Assembly: GCA_902520685.1 (NCBI GenBank)
Contig: CABYPE010000008.1
Span: 1-34,524 of the forward strand
Length of the DNA: 34,524 nucleotides
Source of the DNA: an uncultured Pelagibacteraceae bacterium
Lineage (GTDB): Bacteria > Pseudomonadota > Alphaproteobacteria > Pelagibacterales > Pelagibacteraceae
Reading direction: 5' to 3'
Of this stretch, positions 15,976-23,412 are shown in pieces. Every line of letters begins with the position of its first letter. Positions within the stretch are counted from its first letter, which is position 1. Both the position numbers and the translations under genes were made by a program. The notes beneath the pieces are model-generated. The model was given only the letters and a program-made list of their open reading frames with translations, ran no database searches and was not told the origin of the DNA.

Positions 15976-16803
15976 ATGACTTATCTTTCGTCAAATCAAC
16001 TCAAACAATATGAGGATGAAGGATTTGTTTCTCCGATAAATATATTTTCAAAAGAAAAAGCAAAAGAAATAAGAAATGAAATTGAGTTAATTGAAAAAAA
16101 AATTCCTGAAGAGTTAGAAAAATCAGGTAGATATAATGCACACTTGATATCACCTTTGTTAGATGAGGTTGCACATAATTCAAAAATTTTAGATACAGTT
16201 CAAAGTTTAATAGGTGAGAACATCCTTGTTTGTGGAACAACATTATTTATTAAGAATCCTAATAAAAAAGGATTCGTTAGTTATCACCAAGATGCAAAGT
16301 ACATAGGTTTAGAGCCTCATAATTGGGTAACTGCCTGGGTTGCGATAACAGACTCAAATGAAAAAAATGGGTGTATGAGGATGTGGTCAGGATCTCATAA
16401 AGATAATTTGAAAGAACATGATCAAAAATTTAATGAGGGTAATTTATTAACAAGAGGTCAAACTGTAAAAAATGTACCTAAGCATAAAACTACTCCTCTA
16501 GTTTTAAAAGCTGGACAAATGTCACTTCATCATCCAACAATTGTTCATGGTTCTGACCTAAACAAAAGTAGTGACAGAAGAATAGGTTTTGTAATTCAAA
16601 GCTATATTGCCACAGATGTTAAACAAATTTTGGGTAAAAATAGTGTTCAGCTTGCAAGAGGAGTTGATAAATTTAATTTTCATAAGAAAATTGGAAGACC
16701 TTATTTACTGATGGACAAAGATGATCTCGAATTAAAAAAAAAAGAGAATGATAATCTACAAGAAATATTTTATAAAGGCTCAAGTAGAAAGGGTAATTAT
16801 TAA
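15976..16803 (+). CDS. PhyH-family Fe(II)/2-oxoglutarate dioxygenase
   Basis: A 275-residue member of the phytanoyl-CoA dioxygenase family, which uses iron, oxygen and 2-oxoglutarate to hydroxylate small molecules. The iron ligands are visible as His104 and Asp106 in SYHQDAKY, and the distal His191 in VHGSDLNKSSDRRIGF, where Arg201 or Arg202 should hold 2-oxoglutarate. The HxD (not HxG/A) pattern points to hydroxylation rather than halogenation. NGCMRMWSGSHK is a typical family segment. The stop codon overlaps the ATG of a 38-codon ORF (TAATG), so two small membrane ORFs may be part of its operon. The substrate is unknown. Confidence 0.88.
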   Translation: MTYLSSNQLKQYEDEGFVSPINIFSKEKAKEIRNEIELIEKKIPEELEKSGRYNAHLISPLLDEVAHNSKILDTVQSLIGENILVCGTTLFIKNPNKKGFVSYHQDAKYIGLEPHNWVTAWVAITDSNEKNGCMRMWSGSHKDNLKEHDQKFNEGNLLTRGQTVKNVPKHKTTPLVLKAGQMSLHHPTIVHGSDLNKSSDRRIGFVIQSYIATDVKQILGKNSVQLARGVDKFNFHKKIGRPYLLMDKDDLELKKKENDNLQEIFYKGSSRKGNY

Positions 16804-16919
16804 TGAAAAAAAATAAATATAAAAAAGACGCAATTTCATCTCTTTTTGCAAAGAAATATATATATTTTTATTATGCTTTTTTTTGGATAATCTTATTATT
16901 ATTTGTATTTACTAGATGA
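16803..16919 (+). CDS. Small membrane protein ORF (38 residues)
   Basis: Too short for most gene finders. Its ATG overlaps the dioxygenase stop as TAATG, suggesting coupled translation. The product has a basic head (MKKNKYKKDA), then SSLFAKKYIYFYYAF and a single hydrophobic segment WIILLLFVF with a closing Arg: the pattern of a one-pass membrane peptide. Its own stop overlaps the start of a second small ORF (ATGA, 16916-16919). No homologue is recognised. Confidence 0.55.
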   Translation: MKKNKYKKDAISSLFAKKYIYFYYAFFWIILLLFVFTR

Positions 16920-17020
16920 ACAAAAAAATTATTTTGATTATTATTATAGTTATTGCAATAGAGTTATCTGGTCATGGTATTATAGTGTCATTGATGAGAT
17001 TACTAAATTCAACAGGTTAG
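16916..17020 (+). CDS. Second small membrane protein ORF (34 residues)
   Basis: Starts inside the stop of the previous small ORF (ATGA). The product has MNKK followed by a very hydrophobic stretch (IILIIIIVIAI), then ELSGHGIIVSLMRLLNSTG. It looks like a single-pass membrane peptide or signal anchor. It ends one base before the stop of the convergent glutathione S-transferase gene, so the ORF fills the gap completely. It is a likely gene because of the chained overlaps, but it could be chance in AT-rich DNA. Confidence 0.5.
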   Translation: MNKKIILIIIIVIAIELSGHGIIVSLMRLLNSTG

Positions 17021-17021
17021 T

Positions 17022-17651
17022 TTACTGAGCTTTTGGTGGTAACTCATTTTTATTCATAAATGTAAATCCCTTTATAACTGCATCACGTTTAGAAATTTCA
17101 TTGTACCATCTGGTAAGATTTTTAAATTGAGATAAACCTATATCGTGCCACTCGTGACGAGCAATCCAAGGAAAGGTAGCGATATCTGCAATTGTGTAGT
17201 TTTCACCTGATAAAAATTTAGAATTTAACAATCTCTGATCAAGTTCCTCGTAAATTCTTTTTGCTATTTTGAAATATCTTTCCTCACCGAATTTACTTCT
17301 GCCAGGATTATAATGATGAAATTGATGGTGTTGACCGAGCATAGGACCAACATATCCCATTTGAGCCATTAACCATTGATTAATCACTAATTGATCTTCA
17401 GTATTATAAAATTTTCCACTTTCAATGGCTAAATAAATTAATATTGCACCAGACTCAAAAATAGTTTTTGACTTTTTATGATCAATAATAACTGGAATTT
17501 TACTAAAAGGACTTATTTTTTTAAAAGCTGATTTAAATTGATCACCTTTATCAAGATCTACTTTAGTAACTTTGTAATCAAAACCAATTTCCTCAAGCAT
17601 AATGCTAATTTTCTTACCATTTGGAGTATTAGCTGAGAATAATTCAATCAC
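17022..17651 (-). CDS. Glutathione S-transferase family protein (YfcG-like)
   Basis: About 209 residues from the GTG at 17651. The longer TTG start at 17663 is less likely, because GTG gives the family's normal start (MIELFSANTPNGKKI). The N-terminal thioredoxin-like domain includes TPNGKKISIMLEEIG and the cis-proline segment SPFSKIPVIID, followed by FESGAILIYLA, which binds the glutathione gamma-glutamyl part. The helical C-terminal domain contains NYTIADIATFPWIARHEW. YfcG-type enzymes reduce disulfides using glutathione. It is the last gene after the ferredoxin reductase, overlapping it by 8 bases, so it may be co-transcribed with the proteorhodopsin block. Confidence 0.9.
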   Translation of the reverse strand: MIELFSANTPNGKKISIMLEEIGFDYKVTKVDLDKGDQFKSAFKKISPFSKIPVIIDHKKSKTIFESGAILIYLAIESGKFYNTEDQLVINQWLMAQMGYVGPMLGQHHQFHHYNPGRSKFGEERYFKIAKRIYEELDQRLLNSKFLSGENYTIADIATFPWIARHEWHDIGLSQFKNLTRWYNEISKRDAVIKGFTFMNKNELPPKAQ

Positions 17652-18663
17652 TTTTAACACCAAGGCGATTTTTTATCGTTTTTGATGAAGTGGTAAACTC
17701 AAATCTATATTTTTCATTTGGTCTTGCTAATTTAAAACATGCCCTCGCAGCTAATGCTCCCTCATGAAAACCAGATAAAATTAGTTTTAATTTTCCTGGG
17801 TAATTACATATATCACCAACTGCATAAATTCCTTTTTGATTTGTTTCAAATTTTTCTGTGTCAACCTCAACAGTTTTTTTATCAATATTTAAACCCCAGT
17901 TTGCTATGGGTCCTAATTGCATAATTAAACCAAAAAAACCAAGCGCATAATCTGTTTTAATGTTTTTTATCTCTTTATCATCATTCTTAATTTCAATGCT
18001 CTCTAATTTATTTTCTCCTTTAATAGAAGTCATTTGATATTTAGTAAAAAGATTAATTTTACCTTCTTTGCTCAATTGCTGGACCTTATCAACAGTTGCC
18101 TGTGCACCTCTGAAATCATCTCTTCTATGAACTAAATTTATCTTTGAAGTCTTTGACAATTCAACTGCCCAATCCAAAGCACTATCACCTCCACCAAATA
18201 TTGTAACTGTTTTCCCTTCAAATATGGTTTTATCTTTTATTGAATACAGAATTGACTTATTTTCAAATTTTTCACATTCTTTTACTGGAAATTTTCTCGG
18301 TTCAAACGAACCTACACCACCTGCAATAATTACATTAGGAGTTGAAAATGTTGTGCCGTTGTTTGTTTTAACAATCCATTTATCTCTTTCCTTTTTTACT
18401 TCATCCACTCTTTCACTTAAGTGAAATTTGATATTAAAAGGTTTTATTTGATTTATTAAATTATTTGTTAACTCTTCACCTGTACACTCTGGTACTGCTG
18501 GAATATCATATATGGGCTTATCTGGATAAAGCTCAATACATTGTCCACCAATTTTATCCAAATTATCAACTATTTCACAATCTAGACCTATTATCTTTAA
18601 TTGATGAGCGGTAAATAAACCTGTTGGTCCTGCTCCAATTATTAATGCGTCTGTTTTATTCAT
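17644..18663 (-). CDS. Ferredoxin/flavodoxin-NADP reductase, thioredoxin-reductase-like type
   Basis: FAD- and NAD(P)H-binding flavoprotein of 339 residues, the type-2 ferredoxin-NADP reductase family. The FAD site is GAGPTGLFTAHQL near the N-terminus. GGQCIELYPDKPIYDIPA is typical of this family. The NADP site is FGGGDSALDWA, which lacks the CxxC disulfide of true thioredoxin reductase. AVGDICNYPGKLKLI is the second FAD motif. It lies right after a 2Fe-2S ferredoxin gene and should exchange electrons between it and NADP(H). The arrangement after proteorhodopsin is a known SAR11 order. Confidence 0.92.
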   Translation of the reverse strand: MNKTDALIIGAGPTGLFTAHQLKIIGLDCEIVDNLDKIGGQCIELYPDKPIYDIPAVPECTGEELTNNLINQIKPFNIKFHLSERVDEVKKERDKWIVKTNNGTTFSTPNVIIAGGVGSFEPRKFPVKECEKFENKSILYSIKDKTIFEGKTVTIFGGGDSALDWAVELSKTSKINLVHRRDDFRGAQATVDKVQQLSKEGKINLFTKYQMTSIKGENKLESIEIKNDDKEIKNIKTDYALGFFGLIMQLGPIANWGLNIDKKTVEVDTEKFETNQKGIYAVGDICNYPGKLKLILSGFHEGALAARACFKLARPNEKYRFEFTTSSKTIKNRLGVKSD

Positions 18664-18984
18664 TTAACTTTGATTAGAAGGAATGTTAACTATTAAACCA
18701 TCAAGCTCATCTGAAATTATTATTTGGCAACTAAGTCTGCTATTTTTTTTTGGCTCAAATGCCATATCTAACATATCTTCTTCACCATCTTCTTTCATTG
18801 TTAGTTTATCGAACCAATCCTCTTTAATATACACATGACATGTCGCACACGCCATCCCTCCTCCACAATCTGCATCAATACCTGGGATATCATTCTGAAC
18901 TGCACCTTCCATCACAGTTAAGCCATTTTGAACTTCAACTGTATGAACTTGATTATCATGAGTTATGTAAGTTATCTTTGCCAT
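18664..18984 (-). CDS. 2Fe-2S ferredoxin, adrenodoxin type
   Basis: Small electron carrier of 106 residues from the ATG at 18984 (MAKITY). The cluster ligands are Cys40, Cys46, Cys49 ([11 protein letters not shown]) and Cys86 (RLSCQI), the Cx5Cx2C...C spacing of adrenodoxin-like proteins. Upstream in-frame codons would place a start inside the terminator-like hairpin, so they are rejected. The gene is 82 bases from the proteorhodopsin stop and 0 bases from the reductase, so the two downstream genes form an electron-transfer pair. Confidence 0.93.
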   Translation of the reverse strand: MAKITYITHDNQVHTVEVQNGLTVMEGAVQNDIPGIDADCGGGMACATCHVYIKEDWFDKLTMKEDGEEDMLDMAFEPKKNSRLSCQIIISDELDGLIVNIPSNQS

Positions 18985-19003
18985 TGATATTATATAGTTA
19001 TGC

Positions 19004-19041
19004 AAAAAAATAGGGCAAGTATGTGAAAACATACTCGCCCT
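19004..19041 (-). terminator. Terminator-like hairpin after proteorhodopsin, upstream of ferredoxin
   Basis: On the minus-strand transcript a 13-base stem (AGGGCGAGTATGT with ACATACTTGCCCT) closes on a four-base UUUC loop. The only irregular pair is a G-U wobble, and a run of seven U's (complement of A's at 19004-19010) comes one base after the stem. This is a strong intrinsic terminator for the proteorhodopsin gene. It lies about 20 bases before the ferredoxin start, so it may work as an attenuator that lets little transcript into ferredoxin and reductase, or ferredoxin has its own promoter. Confidence 0.85.
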
Positions 19042-19066
19042 AAAATTATTTAATTACTAAATGTAA

Positions 19067-19840
19067 TTATCTTGCTCTCGCGCCAGCTCCAGAACTTACT
19101 GCAGCAGCCCAGATTACTAGACCAAATGCAATTTTGTTAATGAAGTCAGCTAAGTTGTAAACTACGTTTAGCGTGTTAGCATCTACACCACCTGTTAGGT
19201 AACCAAATACATAACCTAATGGGTAAATCGCCCAACCTACTGTTACGATCATTCTCATCGCACCAAATGCAGTTACAAGAGCTTTGTTTCCACTCTTATT
19301 AGCAGCTTTACCAGCTTCACCTGAGAATATTTCATAAAGAATGTATACCCAACCTGCCATACCGATAATAAAACCAAGTGTAGCGTTGATGTATCCAGCT
19401 TCTCCTAAATATCCACCGATTAACATTACTAATGAACCAATTAACAATCTCCAGAAAATTCCAGAATTTGCTTTTCTTACAGCTACTAGAATTAAGTAGA
19501 ATTCTATCATCTGTAATGGCACAGTAATTAACCAGTCGATATATCTATATACTGTTGGTGAATCGCCAGTGCTTACCCATACATCTCTCATGTACATGTA
19601 ATGGATAAATGCAATACCAGTTACTAGACCAGCTACTGTTACTGATGTCTTCCATGCTGGATTTACAGAACTTCTTTCCATAAAGAAAAAAGCTGTTGCA
19701 GCCAACATACCCATTGAAATTATCCAAAAAGATATTCCAACGAAGTCATCTTGAGCTAACATAGCGGTCGCAGCGTTTGCTACAGTTGTAACACCCATTA
19801 GGGCAACAGCTGTAAGAGCAAACAATTTAAGTTTTTTCAT
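19067..19840 (-). CDS. Proteorhodopsin, blue-absorbing light-driven proton pump
   Basis: Seven-helix retinal protein of 257 residues with a signal peptide (MKKLKLFALTAVALMGVTTV, ending near ANA). Functional residues are in place: His80, Arg99, proton acceptor Asp102 (RYIDWL), donor Glu113 (MIEFYL) and the Schiff-base Lys236 (ADFINKIAFG). They correspond to 75, 94, 97, 108 and 231 of green proteorhodopsin. The tuning position (equivalent to 105) is Gln110 in VPLQM, which predicts blue absorption. A strong ribosome site GAGGGAG (19847-19853) precedes the ATG. Retinal synthesis genes are not in the window. Transcription continues toward ferredoxin and reductase, past a hairpin. Confidence 0.98.
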   Translation of the reverse strand: MKKLKLFALTAVALMGVTTVANAATAMLAQDDFVGISFWIISMGMLAATAFFFMERSSVNPAWKTSVTVAGLVTGIAFIHYMYMRDVWVSTGDSPTVYRYIDWLITVPLQMIEFYLILVAVRKANSGIFWRLLIGSLVMLIGGYLGEAGYINATLGFIIGMAGWVYILYEIFSGEAGKAANKSGNKALVTAFGAMRMIVTVGWAIYPLGYVFGYLTGGVDANTLNVVYNLADFINKIAFGLVIWAAAVSSGAGARAR

Positions 19841-19873
19841 AAAAAACTCCCTCTTTAGTTAGTTTTTACTTTT

Positions 19874-19908
19874 AGTTTATATAAACTAGGCTTAAGCTTC
19901 CCTAAGCC
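19874..19908 (-). repeat. Two inverted repeats in the proteorhodopsin upstream region
   Basis: AGTTTATATAAACT (19874-19887) is a perfect 14-base palindrome. Next to it, GGCTTA (19889-19894) and TAAGCC (19903-19908) form an inverted repeat with an eight-base spacer. They lie 33-68 bases before the proteorhodopsin ATG. They could be an operator, or hairpins in the mRNA leader. The TATATA core could also serve as part of a -10 element, but no good -35 at the right distance was found. Confidence 0.5.
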
Positions 19909-20052
19909 AAAGTTGAGGTTAAATATCAAATTAAAAGACTTTATTGAAGGTTTAAATGTCATTTATTTACATTGATTTTACTTGTTTTTTAAAATTAAAT
20001 ACAATTTGTGATTTAAAAACCACAAAAATTAAGGAAATCGAATCAAATTTTT

Positions 20053-21954
20053 ATGCCTAATAAGTTTCAAGAAATTTACGACAGATCTATAAAAAATCCA
20101 GAAAACTTTTGGCGAGATGCTTCTGAAGACATCTTTTGGTTTCGCAAACCAACAAAAATTTTAAACAAAACCAAGCCTCCTTTCTATAAATGGTATGAAG
20201 ACGGGGTAACAAACACATGTTACAATGCTTTGGATATCCATATTGATCAAGGAAGAGGTCAAAAAACAGCTTTGATCTATGATAGTCCTATTACAGGAAA
20301 CAAAAGTAAATTTACTTACGAGCAATTAAAATTAAAAGTTTCAAAATTTGCAGGCGCTCTAAGAGCTCAAGGAGCTAATAAGGGTGATAGAATAATAATT
20401 TACATGCCAATGATCCCTGAAGCGGTAATTGCAATGCTTGCATGTGCAAGGATTGGTGCAATTCACTCCGTTGTCTTTGGAGGGTTCGCCTCAAATGAGC
20501 TTGCAAGTAGAATAGATGATAGTAAAGCAAAGTTATTAGTAACTGCTTCATGTGGTTTTGAGCCTGGAAGAACAGTTGAATATAAACCATTAGTCGATGA
20601 AGCTATTAAAATTGCTAAACATAAAATTGAAAAGATGATTTTGTTTCAAAGACCAGGCCACGAGGTTAAATTAAATTCTCAAAGTGAGGTTAGTTGGGAA
20701 GAAGCAATGACAAGTGCAAGTGAAACAGATTGTGTAGAAATGAATTCAAATGATTTTGCTTATATATTATACACCTCTGGTACTACTGGAACTCCTAAAG
20801 GTATTGTAAGAGACATTGGTGGTCACATAGTTGCTCTTAAATGGACCATGAAAAATATCTACAATATAGATACCGATGATATTTGGTGGTCAGCGAGTGA
20901 TATTGGTTGGATTGTTGGGCATTCTTATATTGTCTATGCACCATTATTCAAAGGATGCACAACAGTTTTATTTGAAGGTAAGCCAGTTGGAACACCAGAT
21001 GCAGGGGCGTTTTGGAAAATTATCTCTGATTATAAAGTAAAATCATTATTTACAGCTCCAACAGCTTTTAGAGCAATTAAAAAAGAAGATCCTGAGGGTA
21101 AATTTTTTTCTAAATATGATTTGAGTAATTTTGAGAGCTTATTCCTGGCGGGAGAAAGAGCTGATCCTGACACAATTAAGTGGGCAGAGAATTTACTTAA
21201 GGTTCCAGTAATTGATCATTGGTGGCAAACAGAAACTAGTTGGGCGATTAGTTCCAATTGTACTGGAATTGAAATGTTGAAGACAAAATATGGTTCAGCT
21301 TGTAAAGCAGTCCCTGGATATGATGTAAAAATAATTAAGCCTGATCAATCATTGGCAAAACCAAATGAAATGGGAGATATAGTTGTCAAACTTCCTTTAC
21401 CTCCCGGAACATTCCCAACATTATGGAATGCAGATCAAAGATATAAAGAAAATTATATGACAAATTATGATGGTTATTATCAAACATATGATGCAGGTCA
21501 TATTGATGATGATGGTTATATTTGGATAATGTCTAGAACTGACGATATTATAAATGTTGCAGGACACAGATTATCAACTGGTGCAATTGAAGAAGTGCTA
21601 TCAGAACATCAATCAGTTGCGGAATGCGCTGTGCTAGGTATTGCAGATAAATTAAAAGGCCAATTGCCTATTGGTCTAGTGGTTCTCAAGTCAGGTGTTG
21701 ATAAAGATAACCACTTAATCTCAAAAGAGTGTATTCAAATGGTTAGAGATAAAATCGGCCCAGTTGCTGCTTTTAAAGTTGTAATTGTTATTAAAAGATT
21801 GCCAAAAACGAGGTCTGGAAAAATATTAAGAGGAACTATCAGAAAAATTGCAGATAATGTCGAATTCAAAATTCCACCAACAATAGATGATCCTGCAATT
21901 TTAGAAGAAATTAAACAAGATTTAATTGAGCATAAAATCTTAAGTAATGATTAA
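20053..21954 (+). CDS. prpE: Propionyl-CoA synthetase (PrpE-like)
   Basis: Acyl-AMP-forming CoA ligase of 633 residues, a usual length for PrpE/Acs. It activates propionate (or acetate) to the CoA ester. Core motifs are YILYTSGTTGTPKG (phosphate loop), DHWWQTETSW (adenine site region) and the C-terminal catalytic lysine in KTRSGKILRG. SCGFEPGRTVEYKPLVDEA is a PrpE-type segment that separates it from acetyl-CoA synthetase. It is divergent from proteorhodopsin, with 212 bases between. Its end overlaps the next gene by 8 bases. Acetate use cannot be excluded. Confidence 0.9.
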   Translation: MPNKFQEIYDRSIKNPENFWRDASEDIFWFRKPTKILNKTKPPFYKWYEDGVTNTCYNALDIHIDQGRGQKTALIYDSPITGNKSKFTYEQLKLKVSKFAGALRAQGANKGDRIIIYMPMIPEAVIAMLACARIGAIHSVVFGGFASNELASRIDDSKAKLLVTASCGFEPGRTVEYKPLVDEAIKIAKHKIEKMILFQRPGHEVKLNSQSEVSWEEAMTSASETDCVEMNSNDFAYILYTSGTTGTPKGIVRDIGGHIVALKWTMKNIYNIDTDDIWWSASDIGWIVGHSYIVYAPLFKGCTTVLFEGKPVGTPDAGAFWKIISDYKVKSLFTAPTAFRAIKKEDPEGKFFSKYDLSNFESLFLAGERADPDTIKWAENLLKVPVIDHWWQTETSWAISSNCTGIEMLKTKYGSACKAVPGYDVKIIKPDQSLAKPNEMGDIVVKLPLPPGTFPTLWNADQRYKENYMTNYDGYYQTYDAGHIDDDGYIWIMSRTDDIINVAGHRLSTGAIEEVLSEHQSVAECAVLGIADKLKGQLPIGLVVLKSGVDKDNHLISKECIQMVRDKIGPVAAFKVVIVIKRLPKTRSGKILRGTIRKIADNVEFKIPPTIDDPAILEEIKQDLIEHKILSND

Positions 21955-22264
21955 AACATATATTACTTTAATTGTTGCAATTTTTTGTGAAGTTGCAGGC
22001 ACAATGTTAATACCAGCGACCCAAAATTTTACAAAACTGATCCCAACTGTTGCTCTTTCAGTTTTTTATCTTTGTGCAATATATCTTTTGACTTTTGTGG
22101 TTGCTAAACTTCCTATAGCAATTGTATATGCTAGTTGGAGTGGTCTAGGGGTTTTTAGTATAGCAATATTGGGTTATATTTTTTTCAATCAAAGCTTGAG
22201 CTATTTTGCAATAATAGGATTATTTTTAATTATTTTGGGTGTTACTTTGGTAAATGCTTTTTAA
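21947..22264 (+). CDS. Small multidrug resistance (SMR) family transporter
   Basis: Four-helix membrane protein of 105 residues, the EmrE/SugE size. The conserved Glu of helix 1 is in FCEVAGTMLIPATQ, and the helix-3 signature is IAIVYASWSGLGVF. SMR proteins exchange protons for cationic or guanidinium-like compounds. The ORF overlaps prpE by 8 bases, so it is likely co-transcribed. Its stop shares TTAA (22261-22264) with the convergent glycosyltransferase. Substrate cannot be read from sequence. Confidence 0.93.
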   Translation: MIKTYITLIVAIFCEVAGTMLIPATQNFTKLIPTVALSVFYLCAIYLLTFVVAKLPIAIVYASWSGLGVFSIAILGYIFFNQSLSYFAIIGLFLIILGVTLVNAF

Positions 22265-23361
22265 ATTTTTACTAAAGCACTAATTTCTTTTAAATATTTA
22301 TTTAAATTTTTATTATAATCAAATCTATATAAATTTTTATAACCAATTGATATTTCTTTTGAATGTTTATTTTTTTTCTTAGAAAAATCTATAATCATTT
22401 TCGACAAGCTATTATAATCTCCTACTTTAAATAATGATCCAGCTTTACCGTTAAGAAGTATTTCTCTTGGACCTGTCGGGCAATTAGAGGAAATAATATA
22501 AGTTTTTAAAACTTGTGTCTCAAGCAAAACATTGGGAAGTCCTTCATAAGTAGATGATAATATAAAAATATTAGATCTTCTAATCAAATTATATGGATTT
22601 TTTTTATATCCTATTAATTTGACTTTTTTTGTAAGATTGTATTTTTTTATATAGTTTAATAATTTATTTTTTTCTTCACCTTCACCAACAATTAATAAAT
22701 TAAAATTTAATTTATCTTTAATTAGATTGACAGCTTTCAAAAGTGTCATTTGATCTTTTTGATCAACAAGTCTTCCCACATTAATTAGATGAAGTTTTTT
22801 ATTATTGAATTGAATATCGTATTTAATTTTTGATTTTTTAATTATTTCTTTTTTATTTAGAGGATTATAAATACAGACAGCATCAAGATTAAATTTTATC
22901 TTAAACTTTTTTTTAAAATCTATGCTATTAACAATTATTTTATCAGCCAAACTAAAAATAAATTTATAACATAATATTTTGAATGAATTTTGAGACCACC
23001 CATCTGGTGATGAATTAGATCTTACAATTATCTTAATCCCAAGTAACTTACATAAGATAATGCAATATATATTTCCTTGTAAACAAAATACAATACTATC
23101 TCTATTTTTTAATATTTGAACAAATAAAAGATACAAACCTAAAAAAAATTTTTTTCTTCTTCCCATTCTTTCTAGGAAATCAAAATTGAAAGTGATCAGA
23201 TTGATTTTTTTACTAAATTTATTTTTAAACTTTTTAGAAATAGTAATAAGACTTACGTTGGATGTTTTTTCAATCAAGTAATTAGAAATTATAAATAAAT
23301 TTTTTTCAACTCCACCCTCCTCTATTGTGGGCATAAAAATAATTAATTTTTTTTGTTTCAT
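22261..23361 (-). CDS. GT4-family glycosyltransferase
   Basis: A 366-residue family 4 glycosyltransferase. The N-terminal acceptor domain begins with IFMPTIEEGGVEKNLF, including the GGVEK loop. The C-terminal donor domain has INVGRLVDQKDQMTLLKAV, LLIVGEGEEKNKL and the EX7E region SSTYEGLPNVLLE. It is very Lys/Ile/Asn-rich, like its neighbours in this block. It is 51 bases downstream of the phosphoethanolamine-transferase-like gene on the same strand, so both may modify the same surface glycan. Sugar donor unknown. Confidence 0.9.
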   Translation of the reverse strand: MKQKKLIIFMPTIEEGGVEKNLFIISNYLIEKTSNVSLITISKKFKNKFSKKINLITFNFDFLERMGRRKKFFLGLYLLFVQILKNRDSIVFCLQGNIYCIILCKLLGIKIIVRSNSSPDGWSQNSFKILCYKFIFSLADKIIVNSIDFKKKFKIKFNLDAVCIYNPLNKKEIIKKSKIKYDIQFNNKKLHLINVGRLVDQKDQMTLLKAVNLIKDKLNFNLLIVGEGEEKNKLLNYIKKYNLTKKVKLIGYKKNPYNLIRRSNIFILSSTYEGLPNVLLETQVLKTYIISSNCPTGPREILLNGKAGSLFKVGDYNSLSKMIIDFSKKKNKHSKEISIGYKNLYRFDYNKNLNKYLKEISALVKI

Positions 23362-23412
23362 AGTTATCTATAATTAGACTGTGGATAGTTTTAATATAAT
23401 TACTGACTAATT

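Noticed and set aside
18985..19032. Longer ferredoxin with an N-terminal extension
   Set aside because: It would be encoded within the terminator hairpin and has no counterpart in the family.
20375..20590. Minus-strand ORF inside prpE
   Set aside because: Shadow of a well-supported synthetase gene.
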